Notes: a model not told the origin generated them from the letters alone. 64,000 nucleotides of DNA from Pseudacidovorax sp. NFM-22 (GCF_021401245.1 NZ_JACBFY010000001.1:744001-808000); one strand, 5' to 3'. Positions 1 through 8,523 are shown, numbered from the stretch's first letter. A program made the numbers and translations.

Positions 1-397
1 CCAGCGCGCAGGCGATGTCCAGCGTGCCGCGGGCGATGTCCTGCTGGGCCGCATCCAGGCCGTCGCGGGCGGCATCGAGCAGGGTGGCGAAGCGCTCGGC
101 CTGCGCGTGCAACTGGCCATCGGTCAGCGCGCGCATGGCCTCGTCGGCCTGCGCGCGGGCCTCGGCGGCGCCGGCGGCGTGGCCTTCGGCATAGGCCTGG
201 GCACGGGCCTCGGCCAGCAGGGCCTCGATGTCGATGGGCGGCTCGGGCGGCGGGCCCTCGTCCTCGGCGATGGCCGGTGGCGGTGCGTCCATGCGCTCGA
301 AGGCCCAGGGCGCGGCCGTGCCGCCGGCCAGCAGGGCCAGGCGCTCGGCGCTGATCAGTCGGGATCGGCTCATGGACGGAAGCGGGGCGAGGGACAT
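1..397 (-). CDS. fliH: FliH, flagellar export ATPase regulator (partial, C-terminus beyond window)
   Basis: This is the N-terminal ~132 residues of the protein that binds the export ATPase FliI and links it to the export gate and C-ring. The sequence has the family's look: an Ala/Pro-rich start, then a long Ala/Glu/Gln-rich helix with regularly spaced small residues (EARAQAYAEGHAAGAAEARA). It follows fliG by 16 bp on the same strand, as expected in a fliF-fliG-fliH operon. The start is uncertain: ATG at 397 is used here, but an in-frame ATG at 373 (MSRSRLIS) is equally plausible, since neither has a clear ribosome binding site. The 3' part is cut by the window edge. Confidence 0.85.
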   Translation of the reverse strand, partial: MSLAPLPSMSRSRLISAERLALLAGGTAAPWAFERMDAPPPAIAEDEGPPPEPPIDIEALLAEARAQAYAEGHAAGAAEARAQADEAMRALTDGQLHAQAERFATLLDAARDGLDAAQQDIARGTLDIACAL

Positions 398-413
398 GGC
401 AGGGCGGGCGGCC

Positions 414-1403
414 TCACACCATGCCCGCGCCGCCGCCCAGCACCACCTGGCCTTCTTCGGCCAGACGGCGCAGCGTCTTGAGGATCTCCTTCTGCTGCGC
501 CTCGACCTCCGAGACGCGCATCGGGCCACGGGCTTCCAGGTCCTCGCGCAGGGCCTCGGCGGCGCGCGAGGACATGTTCTTCAGGAACTTGTCGCGCAGC
601 GGATCGGCCGCCCCCTTGAGCGCGACGATGAGCGTCTCGGTGGCCACTTCCTTGAGCAGCAGCTGCACCGAGCGGTCGTCGAGCTTGAGCACGTCGTCGA
701 AGACGAACATCAGGTCGGCGATCTCCTGGGCCAGGTCCGGGTCCTGGATGCGGATCGCGTCCAGGGCGGAGGTGTCGTTGCCCGCGCCCAGCAGGTTGAT
801 CATGCCGGCCGCCGTCCTGGTTCCCCCGGGCGAGGGCTTGCGCACCTTGCCGCCGCCGGCCAGCACGCGGAACATCACGTCGTTCAGGTCCTCCAGCGCG
901 GCCGGGTGGATGCCCTCCAGCTTGGCCACGCGCAGCAGCACGTCGCCGCGCATGTCCTCGCCGAGCTGCACCAGGATGGCGGCGGCCTGCTCCGGCTCCA
1001 GGTGGGCCAGGATGGCGGCCACGATCTGCGGATGCTCGTTGCGCAGCACCTCGGCCACGGCCACGGCGTCCATCCACTTGAGGTTCTCGATGCCGGTGAG
1101 GTCGCTGGTCTGCAGGATGCGGTCGGCCAGGATGCCGGCCTTCTCCTCGCCCAGGGCATGCTGCAGCACGGTGCGCACGTACTGGTGCGTGTCGGCGGCG
1201 TACAGGCCCTGGCCCGACGTCGCGGCGATGAAGCGCTCGGCCACCGCACCCAGGCGCTCGCGCGACACCACATGCGTGCGCGCGATGGTCTCGCCGATCT
1301 TCTGCACCTCGCGCGGCGACAGGTGCCGCAGCACCTCGCCAGCCTCCTGCTCGCCCAGCGACATGAGCAGCACGGCGGCGTCTTCGAGTCCTTGTTCGTC
1401 CAT
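414..1403 (-). CDS. fliG: FliG, flagellar motor switch protein
   Basis: FliG is the rotor protein of the C-ring. It sits on the MS-ring (FliF), binds FliM, and carries the charged helix that meets MotA to produce torque. The 329 residues match the usual family length. Visible marks are the N-terminal DEQGLEDAAVLLMSLG segment, the conserved EHPQ motif near residue 124, the gly-rich hinge (VLAGGGKV), and the C-terminal charged helix region (DDRSVQLLLKEV, then LRDKFLKNMSSRAA). It starts 6 bp after the fliF stop, so the two are probably translationally coupled. Confidence 0.97.
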   Translation of the reverse strand: MDEQGLEDAAVLLMSLGEQEAGEVLRHLSPREVQKIGETIARTHVVSRERLGAVAERFIAATSGQGLYAADTHQYVRTVLQHALGEEKAGILADRILQTSDLTGIENLKWMDAVAVAEVLRNEHPQIVAAILAHLEPEQAAAILVQLGEDMRGDVLLRVAKLEGIHPAALEDLNDVMFRVLAGGGKVRKPSPGGTRTAAGMINLLGAGNDTSALDAIRIQDPDLAQEIADLMFVFDDVLKLDDRSVQLLLKEVATETLIVALKGAADPLRDKFLKNMSSRAAEALREDLEARGPMRVSEVEAQQKEILKTLRRLAEEGQVVLGGGAGMV

Positions 1404-1409
1404 GGCGGC

Positions 1410-3233
1410 TCAGGCCTTCTCGGTGTCTGCGTTGATCCAGCCGCGCACGATGTTGGCGACCGCCGCGGGGTTCTGGCGGGCCATGACGCGGGCGCCTTCG
1501 AGCTGGGCCTGCTCCAGCAGCAGCTCCGGGCGCGGCAGCGCGGTGGGCTCCGGGCCGCCCTCGATGCCCGGGGCTTCCAGCGCCGGGCGCTCGGGGTCGT
1601 CGCCCACCACGGCGTCCAGCGCGCCGCCCGGGCCCGGCAGGGCCGCGGTGACGGGCCCGCCTTCCAGCGCGAGGGGCTCCTGCGGCGCCTTGTCCTTGGC
1701 GGCCTCGGGCTTGGGCGGGGCCAGGGCCTTGAGCGCCGGGCGCACCAGGCCGAAGAGCACGGCCAGGCCCAGCACGGCCAGGGCCGCCGGCCAGGCCAGG
1801 CTGCGGGCCAGCTCGTACAGCTCGGGCCGCTTCCACAGGGGCAGTTCGGGTGCCACGGCACCGTCGGCCATGAAGGCGGCATTCATCAGGTTCACCGAGT
1901 CGCCGCGCTCCTTGCTGAAGCCGATGGATTCGCGCACCAGCGCGGTCATCTGCTCCAGCTGGGCCGCGGGCAGCGCGGTGGGCGTGACCTTGCCCTGCGC
2001 ATCGGCCACACCCTGGTAGTTGACGACCACGGCGGCCGACAGGCGCTTGACGGTACCCACCGCGCCGCGCACGGTGCGCACGGTCTTGTCGACCTCGTAG
2101 TTGGTGATGGACTCGCGCTTGCCCGGCGGGCGCTGGCCGGCCTGGGCCTGGGCCTGGGCTTGGGCCTGGGCACCGTTGGGCGCCAGCGGCGCGGCCTGGC
2201 CGTTGATGGGCGCGGCCGGCGCACCGGGCGGCTGCGGTTGGTTGGAGGCCGCCCCCGGCACGCCCGAGGGCTGGGCCGGCGTGGCGCCCACCGTCTCGAT
2301 GGTCTGCTGGCTGCGCACCGCACTGGCATCCTGCGACAGGTTGGGCCGGTGCTCCTCGCTCGTGGCCTCGGTCTGCGAAAAGTCCACGTCGGCCGTCACC
2401 TGCGCCTTCACGTTCTGCTTGCCGACCACCGGCTCCAGCATGTCCAGGATGCGGCGGGTGTAGAGCTGCTCCAGCTGCTGCACATAGGCCAGTTGCTGGG
2501 CATCGACGCTGCCGTTGGCATTGGCGTCGCCGGTGCTGGACAGCAGCTTGCCGCTGTCGTCCACCACGCTGACGGCCGCGGGGCTGAGCTCGGGCACGCT
2601 GGAGGCGACCAGGTGCACGATGCCGGCGATCTGCGCGCGGTCGAGCGTGCGGCCCGGATGCAGCGTCAGCAGCACCGAGGCCGAGGGCTTCTGCTGCTCG
2701 CGGAAGAAGCCGTTCTGGTTGGGCAGCGCCAGGTGCACGCGGGCCGACTGCACGGCCGCCAGGGCCTGGATGGAGCGCGTGAGTTCGCCCTCCAGCCCGC
2801 GCTGGAAGCTCAGCTTCTCCTGGAACTGCGTCATGCCGAAGCGATTGGCATCGGTCAGCTCGAAGCCGGCGACCGAGCCCTTGGGCAGGCCCTGCGAGGC
2901 CAGGCGCAGCCGCACGTCGTGCACCTTGTCGGCCGGCACCATGATGGCGCCCCCGCCCTCGGTGTACTTGTAGGGCACGTTCATCTGCGCCAGCTGGGCG
3001 ACGATGGCGCCGCCGTCCTTGTCGCTGAGGTTGGAGAACAGCACGCGCCAGTCGGCCGAACGCCCCATGACGAGGGCGGCGATGGCCACCGCCGCCAGCA
3101 GCACGGCGCCGAGCGCCAGCTTCAGGCGTTGGCTGCGGTCCAGGGCGGCGAAGCGGCTGGCCAGGCCGGCCGGCACCAGGGCATTGCCGGGCATGGGGCT
3201 GGTGGCGGGAAGCTGGGCGGCAGCGGCGGACAT
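1410..3233 (-). CDS. fliF: FliF, flagellar MS-ring protein
   Basis: FliF forms the membrane-embedded MS-ring on which the flagellum is built. The protein has an N-terminal membrane helix (about residues 32-52, LALGAVLLAAVAIAALVM), the ring-building YscJ/FliF periplasmic region (DWRVLFSNLSDKDGGAIVAQ onward), a low-complexity Pro/Ala/Gln stretch around residues 330-380, and a second membrane helix near residue 490. The C-terminal tail binds FliG. The ATG at 3233 gives 607 residues; an upstream in-frame ATG at 3281 would add 16. A run of Ala-Gln repeats (about 2136-2172) sits in the periplasmic loop. The gene diverges from fliE across 159 bp. Confidence 0.96.
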   Translation of the reverse strand: MSAAAAQLPATSPMPGNALVPAGLASRFAALDRSQRLKLALGAVLLAAVAIAALVMGRSADWRVLFSNLSDKDGGAIVAQLAQMNVPYKYTEGGGAIMVPADKVHDVRLRLASQGLPKGSVAGFELTDANRFGMTQFQEKLSFQRGLEGELTRSIQALAAVQSARVHLALPNQNGFFREQQKPSASVLLTLHPGRTLDRAQIAGIVHLVASSVPELSPAAVSVVDDSGKLLSSTGDANANGSVDAQQLAYVQQLEQLYTRRILDMLEPVVGKQNVKAQVTADVDFSQTEATSEEHRPNLSQDASAVRSQQTIETVGATPAQPSGVPGAASNQPQPPGAPAAPINGQAAPLAPNGAQAQAQAQAQAGQRPPGKRESITNYEVDKTVRTVRGAVGTVKRLSAAVVVNYQGVADAQGKVTPTALPAAQLEQMTALVRESIGFSKERGDSVNLMNAAFMADGAVAPELPLWKRPELYELARSLAWPAALAVLGLAVLFGLVRPALKALAPPKPEAAKDKAPQEPLALEGGPVTAALPGPGGALDAVVGDDPERPALEAPGIEGGPEPTALPRPELLLEQAQLEGARVMARQNPAAVANIVRGWINADTEKA

Positions 3234-3392
3234 GAGGGGAGCGGCAGCGTTGGAGGGCGGACGCCAGGACAGCCTCCGCATGGCCGCCGATTATTCGAAG
3301 CACCGCCGCCGCCAAGCCTTGGATAAGGCCCCGGATTCGGCCTCAATTCCCGCCATGGCATGCCGACGGGGCGCCGTAGCATCCGGGCCATC

Positions 3393-3710
3393 ATGGAACT
3401 GCGCCTGAACACCGTCACCCCCTCGGCCGCGGGCCTGCGGCCGGCAGGCGCCGCCCGCCCTGCACCCGGCGTGGAGGGCGCGGCCGGCGGCGGCTTCTCG
3501 TCGGCGCTCTCGGGCGCGCTGCGCGAAGTGAGCAACGCCCAGAACGAGTCGTCGCGCCTGCAGAAGGAAGTGCAGATGGAGAACCCGCAGGTCAGCCTGG
3601 AGCAGACCATGGTCGCCATCCAGAAGGCCCAGGTGGGCTTCCAGGCCACCCTGAACGTGCGCAACCGGCTGGTGCAGGCCTACACGGACATCATGAACAT
3701 GCAGGTGTGA
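3393..3710 (+). CDS. fliE: FliE, flagellar MS-ring/rod junction protein
   Basis: FliE is the small adaptor joining the MS-ring to the proximal rod and is the first substrate of the flagellar exporter. The 105 residues match the family. The C-terminal half carries the conserved pattern NPQVSLEQTMVAIQKAQVG followed by FQATLNVRNRLVQAY and the terminal DIMNMQV. The ATG at 3393 (MELRLNTVTP) is preferred over an in-frame ATG 33 bp upstream because family members begin near here. It is divergent from fliF, and its stop lies 19 bp from the converging fliT stop. Confidence 0.96.
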   Translation: MELRLNTVTPSAAGLRPAGAARPAPGVEGAAGGGFSSALSGALREVSNAQNESSRLQKEVQMENPQVSLEQTMVAIQKAQVGFQATLNVRNRLVQAYTDIMNMQV

Positions 3711-3729
3711 GGCGCGGCCGGGCGCTCCC

Positions 3730-4029
3730 TCAGTGCATGGTCTGCAGGCGGGCGTCGAAGAGCTGGGCCACGTCCGACAGCCAGGGTTCGGCCAGCACGC
3801 GGATCTCGGCATCGTTGCGCAGGATGCGCTGCATGATGCGCGCCTTCTCGGCCCGCTCGGTGCGCTCCAGCTTCTCGCTGCGGCCCTTGAAGCGCAGTTG
3901 CTCGATCAGCACCGCACAGGCGCCCTCGCAGCGCACCACCTCGTCCCAGTCCTCACGGCGTGCGGCCTCCAGCATGCGTACGCTCGCGTCCTCGATCGCC
4001 TTGTAGTAGTCCAGCAGTCGATGGGACAT
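3730..4029 (-). CDS. fliT: FliT-like flagellar export chaperone
   Basis: This 99-residue helical protein lies directly downstream of fliS and starts a few bases after the fliS stop. FliT binds the filament cap protein FliD and delivers it to the exporter; in enterics it also dampens FlhDC. The N-terminus (MSHRLLDYYKAIEDASVRML) fits the FliT helical bundle, but the sequence is poorly conserved, so the assignment rests largely on size, helical content and the fliD-fliS-fliT order. The ATG at 4029 is chosen because an AGGAG lies 6 bp upstream of it; ATGs at 4044 and 4077 lack this. Confidence 0.8.
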   Translation of the reverse strand: MSHRLLDYYKAIEDASVRMLEAARREDWDEVVRCEGACAVLIEQLRFKGRSEKLERTERAEKARIMQRILRNDAEIRVLAEPWLSDVAQLFDARLQTMH

Positions 4030-4051
4030 CGCGAGCTCCTGCATAGCGGCT

Positions 4052-4477
4052 TCAGGCCGATTGGGGGGCCACTGCATGCGCCTGCGGACCGATCTCGCGC
4101 CAGGCCTGCGCCACGGGACCGATCAGGGCGGCCACCTCGGCCACGATGGCCGCGTCGTTGCGCAGGTTGGCCGTGGTGAGGCGGCCGATGCAGTAGTCGT
4201 ACAAGGCGCGCAGTCTACCTGCCAGCTCGCCGCCGCGCGACAGGTCCAGGCCCGCCTTGAGCCCCTCTTCGAGCAGGCGGACGGCGCGTCCGATCTGCTC
4301 GCCTTTGGCGGCGATGTCGCCACGGGCCAGGGCGCCCTGCGCGGCCAGCAGCGACTGACCGACGCCTTCATAGAGCATCTCCACCAGGCGGTGGGGGCTG
4401 GCACCGCCTTCGATGCTGGATTCGACCGCGACGCGCTGGTAGGCACGGGCGACGCGGGCGGCGGGAGGTGTGTACAT
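4052..4477 (-). CDS. fliS: FliS, flagellin export chaperone
   Basis: FliS binds the C-terminus of flagellin in the cytoplasm and prevents it polymerising before export. The 141-residue protein shows the family's core: YQRVAVESSIEGGASPHRLV, then EMLYEGVGQSL, and in the second half LYDYCIGRLTTANLRND. The ATG at 4477 is preceded by AGGAG at good spacing. It has its own FliA-type promoter (4507-4533) only about 30 bp upstream, so fliST can be transcribed independently of fliD. Confidence 0.96.
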   Translation of the reverse strand: MYTPPAARVARAYQRVAVESSIEGGASPHRLVEMLYEGVGQSLLAAQGALARGDIAAKGEQIGRAVRLLEEGLKAGLDLSRGGELAGRLRALYDYCIGRLTTANLRNDAAIVAEVAALIGPVAQAWREIGPQAHAVAPQSA

Positions 4478-4506
4478 GGCGGCTCCTGATTCGATGCTTT
4501 CCTTCT

Positions 4507-4533
4507 TTATCGGCCGCCGCCGCCCGAAATCAA
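4507..4533 (-). promoter_or_regulatory. FliA (sigma-28) promoter for fliST
   Basis: On the minus strand the -10 box GCCGATAA (4514-4507) matches the enteric sigma-28 consensus at all eight positions. It is preceded by an 11-bp spacer and TTGATTTC (4533-4526), a weak -35. The box lies about 30 bp from the fliS start and just past the fliD stop. The -10 match is seen directly; use by FliA is inferred. Confidence 0.65.
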
Positions 4534-4545
4534 GTCAGTTACACG

Positions 4546-5994
4546 TCAACTGCCCGACTTGTTCCACTGCGCGATCTGCTGCTTGACGTAGGTGTCGAGC
4601 GTGGTGAGCGTGCTGAGCTTGGCGTCCAGCGCCGAGTACTGGGCCCGCAGGCGCGACTCGACCAGCGTCATGCGGTCGGTCTGCTTGGTCTGGTCGTCCG
4701 AATTGGCGTCGAGCTGCTTCTGCAGCGCGGCGGTGCGCGTCGCGAGCGTGCCGTCGGTGCCCACGGCGCCCTGGGTGAAGGCCGAGAAGCGGGAGGCCCA
4801 GCCGTCCATCGTCCCGCCGGCGCCATCGCTGCCCCCCATGAAGAAGGTCTTGACCGCATCGGGATTGGCCAGCGCCTCGGACAGCTTGGTGCTGTCCAGC
4901 GTGAGGCTGCCATCCGCGCTCTTGCTGATCGAGATGCCCAGCTGCGACAAGGTGGTGAAGGTGCCGCTCGCATTGGCCGTGCCCGCCAGGCGCCGCATCA
5001 TGGTCTGCAGGCCGGTCACCATGCTGTCGCCCTGCATCAGGCCCGCCTTCTTGCTGTTCGCGTCGTACGAGGTCAGCGAGTTGATCTGGCTGTTGATGTT
5101 GTTGTAGGCGTTGACGAAGCCCTGGATCGCGTTGGTGAGCGCATTGGTGTCGGTGCTGGCCGTGACGGTGATCGGATCCGGACTCAGCTGCGACAGCGTC
5201 AGCGACAGGCCCGGAACGGCGCCCGTGACGGTGTTGGTGGCCGAGGTGACGGTCACGCCGTCCACCGTCGCGACGGAGTTGGCCGCCCACTGCACGCTGT
5301 TGGCCGCCATGCCGGCACCGGAGCCCGGCGCATCGAAGGCCAGGCTGCTCAGGGCGGTGCCGCTGCCCGAGCCGCTGGCCGACACCTGGAAGCCCACCGC
5401 CTCGCCGGTCGTGGCCGAGCGCATCACCAGCCGCTGCCCGCTCAGGTCGGTGACGACGCTGGCCGTCACGCCCGCGCCGGCCGCATTGATCCTGGAGGCG
5501 ACGGTCGAGAGCGTATCGCCCTCGCTGATGGCCACGTCCACGGCGGCGGCGCTGCCGGCCGCAAAGCTGGGGCTGGTGCCCGAAGTGCCGCTCCAGGTGC
5601 CGATCTGGATCGACAGCGTGCCGGCCTGGAAGCCATCGGTGGCGGCCACCGCCGAGGACGACACCGACTGCGAGCGCGCCAGCTGCGACACGCTCACCTG
5701 GAAGCTGCCGGCGGCCGCCAGGCTGGAGTCCAACACCTTCACGCCCACCGCCGCGGAGGAGGAGCTGGCCGTCTTCGTGGCCCACAGCGTCGCCTTGGTC
5801 AGCGCGGTGGCCGAATCCGACAGCGTGGACAGCATCGACTTGACCGTGCCCACCGCCGACACCTGGCTCTGGATGGTGCTCGCCTGGTTCTGCAGCTTGG
5901 TGACCGAGGTCTGCTCGATCGACATCAGCTTGGTGACGATGGAGTCGATGTCGATGTTGGTGCCGCTCGACGTCACGGTGCCGGTACTGGCCAT
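4546..5994 (-). CDS. fliD: FliD, flagellar filament cap protein
   Basis: FliD caps the growing filament and folds incoming flagellin subunits; it can also act as an adhesin. The 482 residues begin with the typical N-terminal D0/D1 helix (IDIDSIVTKLMSIEQTSVTK) and end with the long C-terminal coiled region (ESRLRAQYSALDAKLSTLTT). The Ser/Thr/Ala-rich middle is the variable exposed part. TGAGGAG lies upstream of the ATG. It follows fliC on the same strand with about 100 bp between, where a hairpin (6019-6046) could reduce read-through. Confidence 0.96.
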   Translation of the reverse strand: MASTGTVTSSGTNIDIDSIVTKLMSIEQTSVTKLQNQASTIQSQVSAVGTVKSMLSTLSDSATALTKATLWATKTASSSSAAVGVKVLDSSLAAAGSFQVSVSQLARSQSVSSSAVAATDGFQAGTLSIQIGTWSGTSGTSPSFAAGSAAAVDVAISEGDTLSTVASRINAAGAGVTASVVTDLSGQRLVMRSATTGEAVGFQVSASGSGSGTALSSLAFDAPGSGAGMAANSVQWAANSVATVDGVTVTSATNTVTGAVPGLSLTLSQLSPDPITVTASTDTNALTNAIQGFVNAYNNINSQINSLTSYDANSKKAGLMQGDSMVTGLQTMMRRLAGTANASGTFTTLSQLGISISKSADGSLTLDSTKLSEALANPDAVKTFFMGGSDGAGGTMDGWASRFSAFTQGAVGTDGTLATRTAALQKQLDANSDDQTKQTDRMTLVESRLRAQYSALDAKLSTLTTLDTYVKQQIAQWNKSGS

Positions 5995-6018
5995 GTGCGG
6001 TGCTCCTCAATGATTGAA

Positions 6019-6046
6019 GGCGGCGGGCGAAGAATCGCCAGCCGCC
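6019..6046 (-). terminator. Hairpin between fliC and fliD (possible attenuating terminator)
   Basis: The arms GGCGG...CCGCC and GGCGA...TCGCC form a stem with one 2-nt internal mismatch and a 4-nt loop. There is no long T-run after it, only TTCAATCATT, so it could be a weak terminator or an mRNA-stabilising 3' end for the abundant fliC transcript. It lies only a few bases before the fliD ribosome binding site. Confidence 0.35.
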
Positions 6047-6097
6047 TCGGTGGAGACGCCCTGCCGGGCGGCAGCGCGCCCCTCGTCCTGCGAACGA

Positions 6098-6943
6098 TCA
6101 GCCCAGCAGCTTCAGCACGGTCTGGGGCATCTGGTTGGCCTGCGCCACCATCGAGGTGCCGGCCTGCTGCAGGATCTGCGCCCGCGACAGGTTGGCCGTC
6201 TCGACGGCGAAGTCGGCATCGGTGATCCGGCTCTTGGCGGAGCTGGTGTTCTCGGCCGCGGTCTGCAGGTTGGTGATGGTGGCTTCGAATCGGTTCTGGG
6301 CCGCGCCGAAGGTGGAACGCGAGTTCGAGATGCTGTCGATGGCCGAGTCGATGGCCGTCATGGCGGTGCGTGCGCTGGCGGCCGTCGTGCCCAGCGTGGC
6401 CGAGGCGCCCTGGGTGGCGGTGGTCATCGCGCCTGCCACGTCGGTGGTGGCGACCGAGATCTGGTTGTCCGCCGACGTGTTGGCGCCCACCTGGAAGGTG
6501 AAGGTGCCGCTGGAGCCGCCCGTGCCGGTCAGCAGCGACTGGCCGTTGAACTTGGTGTTGGTGATGATCCGCGAGTTTTCCTGGGCGAGCTGCTTGAACT
6601 CGTTGTCCAGGGCCGTGCGGTCGGTGCTGGTGTTGGTGTCGTTGGCCGACTGCACGGCCAGTTCGCGCATGCGCTGCAGGTTGTTGCCGATCTGGGCCAG
6701 CGCGCCTTCGGCCGTCTGCGCCAGCGAGATGCCGTCGTTGGCATTGCGGGCGGCGACGTTCATGCCGCGGGCCTGGGCGTCCAGGCGGGAGGCGATGGCG
6801 AGGCCGGCGGCGTCGTCCTTGGCGCTGTTGACGCGCAGGCCGGACGACAGACGCTGGATCGAGGTCGCCAGCGAGTTCTGGCTCGCGGCCAGGTTGCGCT
6901 GGGCGTTGAGCGAGCCGATGTTGGTGTTGATGATCGAGGCCAT
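6098..6943 (-). CDS. fliC: FliC, flagellin
   Basis: This is the filament subunit. At 281 residues it is a short flagellin. The conserved N-terminal D0/D1 part ([20 protein letters not shown], then [20 protein letters not shown]) and C-terminal part ([19 protein letters not shown], then ending [10 protein letters not shown]) are complete, and the variable surface domain between them is reduced to about 100 residues rich in Thr, Ser and Gly. The ATG at 6943 has AGGAG 8 bp upstream. A candidate FliA promoter lies about 105-135 bp upstream, and a perfect hairpin lies in the leader. Only one flagellin gene is in the window. Confidence 0.98.
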   Translation of the reverse strand: MASIINTNIGSLNAQRNLAASQNSLATSIQRLSSGLRVNSAKDDAAGLAIASRLDAQARGMNVAARNANDGISLAQTAEGALAQIGNNLQRMRELAVQSANDTNTSTDRTALDNEFKQLAQENSRIITNTKFNGQSLLTGTGGSSGTFTFQVGANTSADNQISVATTDVAGAMTTATQGASATLGTTAASARTAMTAIDSAIDSISNSRSTFGAAQNRFEATITNLQTAAENTSSAKSRITDADFAVETANLSRAQILQQAGTSMVAQANQMPQTVLKLLG

Positions 6944-6995
6944 GGTGACTACTCCTGTTGCAAGCCGGTGGATCCGGCATCCGTTGCCAATGTCT

Positions 6996-7013
6996 GCCAG
7001 TGCCGACACTGGC
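6996..7013 (-). other. Perfect hairpin in fliC leader
   Basis: GCCAGTG and CACTGGC form a perfect 7-bp stem with a 4-nt loop. It lies about 53-70 bp upstream of the flagellin start, within the leader expected from the upstream promoter. A role in mRNA stability or translation control of flagellin is inferred only. Confidence 0.5.
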
Positions 7014-7045
7014 TGCCAGACGGACCGGTGAGGCCCGTTGCCTGG

Positions 7046-7081
7046 ATTTCGGGTCTCGCGGGGCTCGACTTGAGCACTTTA
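7046..7081 (-). promoter_or_regulatory. Candidate FliA promoter for fliC
   Basis: On the minus strand TCAAGTCG (7073-7066) is followed after 12 bp by CCCGAAAT (7053-7046). This resembles the better flgM promoter of this window (TCAAGTTC, 11 bp, GCCGAAAA). An overlapping TAAAGT (7081-7076) could serve as an alternative -35. The -10 matches the enteric consensus at only 5 of 8 bases, so the exact boxes are uncertain. Confidence 0.4.
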
Positions 7082-7496
7082 TTTTTCGGGGCAGACCCTA
7101 AAGATTCCGGGCCGGCACAAGACACCCGGGCCCACGTCCGGCCGCCCGCGGCCGTCCGCCGAAGGACGATACGACCTGTTACTGTTCTCACGTATTCCCG
7201 GTTGCCTATGTAACCGGCTAGAACTTTCGCGGACTCGACGCCAAAACCCCACAGCGCTCTTGACAGCGCCATCCAACGCGGGAACGCTGACATCCGGTGT
7301 GAAAAAGTTAATGCGTAGGCACTAGATGCACCGGCTTTCTGGCCCAGAGTCTCGGAATGAATACTTTCCGTGTAACCAAAAATCTCGCGAAGTTGTAGGT
7401 TGGATGACACTAAGTACCGCCTGCTTCGCATTAAGTTTTTTGTTACCAATCTCACAATTACTTCCATCGACTGACACAGTTCCTTGGGGCCTCACC

Positions 7497-7829
7497 ATGA
7501 CCAGCGACCAGATCCTTTCCGAGATCAAGGAAGCCAACCTCACCTACCTGATGCTGGCCCAGAGCCTCATCCGCGAGGACCGCGCGCAGGCGCTCTACCG
7601 CCTTGGCATCTCCGGCGAATCGGCCGACCTGATCGCGGCGCTGTCGCCGGCCCAGCTGATGAAGATCGCCTCGGGCAACATGCTGTTGTGCACCTTCCGC
7701 GCGGACGACGACATGGTCTGGAGCCTGCTGACCAACCACAACGTCGGCCACCGCACCATCAACGAGGCCACGGCCCGGCTGCATGCCAACATCGTCATGT
7801 CCAGCCGCATCGCGGAGCAGGGTCTCTGA
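7497..7829 (+). CDS. flhD: FlhD, flagellar master regulator subunit
   Basis: FlhD joins FlhC in the FlhD4C2 activator that switches on class II flagellar genes with sigma-70. The 110-residue protein shows the family N-terminus (SDQILSEIKEANLTYLMLAQ) and FRADDDMVWSLLTNH in its second half. The ATG at 7497 is chosen from the alignment of this N-terminus; the open frame continues upstream into AT-rich non-coding DNA. flhC follows after about 27 bp. Confidence 0.95.
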   Translation: MTSDQILSEIKEANLTYLMLAQSLIREDRAQALYRLGISGESADLIAALSPAQLMKIASGNMLLCTFRADDDMVWSLLTNHNVGHRTINEATARLHANIVMSSRIAEQGL

Positions 7830-7856
7830 ACCTGTCACCTCGTGGATAGCAAGAAG

Positions 7857-8402
7857 ATGCCTACCCCCAAGAGCGTGCTCGACGAGTCGCGCCAGATCGA
7901 CCGGGCCGTCAGCCTGATCGAGATGGGCGCCCGGCTGCAGGTGCTGGAAAGCGAAACCGATCTGTCCTACGAGCGCCTGCTGCGCCTGTACAAGGAAGTG
8001 GCCGGCCGCTCGCCGTCCAAGGGACAGCTGCCCTTCTCGACGGACTGGTTCCTCACGTGGCAGCCGAACATCCACGCCTCGCTGTTCCAGAACATCCACG
8101 CCTACCTCAGCCGCTCCAGCGCCGACCTGGAGAACGTCGACGTGATGATCAAGGCCTATGGCCTCTATTCCGAGCAGGTCGGTGCGCAGGGCCTGGAGCC
8201 GCTGCTGACCATCACCCGCGCGTGGCGGCTGGTGCGCTTCGTCAAGAACAACATGCTCAAGATGGTGCCCTGCACGCGCTGCGGCGGCCACTTCGTCGCC
8301 GATGCCTACGAGAACCCCCGCCACTTCGTGTGCGGCCTGTGCGAGCCGCCGGCTCGGGCGGGCAAGGGGGCGAGTGCGGCCAATGGTGTGCATCTTCAGT
8401 GA
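7857..8402 (+). CDS. flhC: FlhC, flagellar master regulator subunit
   Basis: FlhC provides most of the DNA contact of the FlhDC activator and binds structural zinc. Visible family features are ARLQVLESETDLSYERLLRL, LPFSTDWFLTW, TITRAWRLVRFVKNNML, and the zinc site CTRCGG...FVCGLCEPP with four Cys in two CxxC pairs. The ATG at 7857 (MPTPKSVLDESRQID) aligns with the E. coli start. A GTG at 7842 would add five residues, and neither has a good Shine-Dalgarno. A strong terminator follows. Confidence 0.96.
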   Translation: MPTPKSVLDESRQIDRAVSLIEMGARLQVLESETDLSYERLLRLYKEVAGRSPSKGQLPFSTDWFLTWQPNIHASLFQNIHAYLSRSSADLENVDVMIKAYGLYSEQVGAQGLEPLLTITRAWRLVRFVKNNMLKMVPCTRCGGHFVADAYENPRHFVCGLCEPPARAGKGASAANGVHLQ

Positions 8403-8440
8403 ATTGAACCCCAGGCACCCTGCCTCCGAACTGTCGATAT

Positions 8441-8463
8441 GGGCCCGTGATCGGGCCCTTTTT
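8441..8463 (+). terminator. Rho-independent terminator after flhC
   Basis: GGGCCCG and CGGGCCC form a perfect 7-bp stem with a 4-nt TGAT loop, followed directly by TTTTT. It separates flhDC from motAB, so motAB needs its own promoter downstream. Confidence 0.9.
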
Positions 8464-8523
8464 GCGGGACCGGTTCAGCCCGCCGTCAGGCCCAATAGCA
8501 CCACCTGATCTTCGATCTCCACC

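Larger units (their letters stand above)
6944..7496. other. Divergent fliC-flhDC regulatory region
   Basis: No gene is visible in this 553-bp gap. The fliC side (to about 7081) holds the leader hairpin and the FliA-type promoter. The flhD side (about 7280-7490) is markedly more AT-rich than the surrounding genome, as expected for the flhDC master promoter, with a TTGACA-like hexamer at about 7260-7265. I could not define a convincing -10 or an activator site there. Confidence 0.6.

Noticed and set aside
228..3326. A 1032-codon open frame on the plus strand across fliG and fliF
   Set aside because: It is the complement of the real flagellar genes in high-GC DNA; its translation is low-complexity His/Arg/Gly/Ala and has no domain.
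3290..3340. GG-N10-GC sigma-54-like site upstream of fliF
   Set aside because: The match is limited to the two dinucleotides, and flhDC-controlled systems are not expected to use sigma-54 here.
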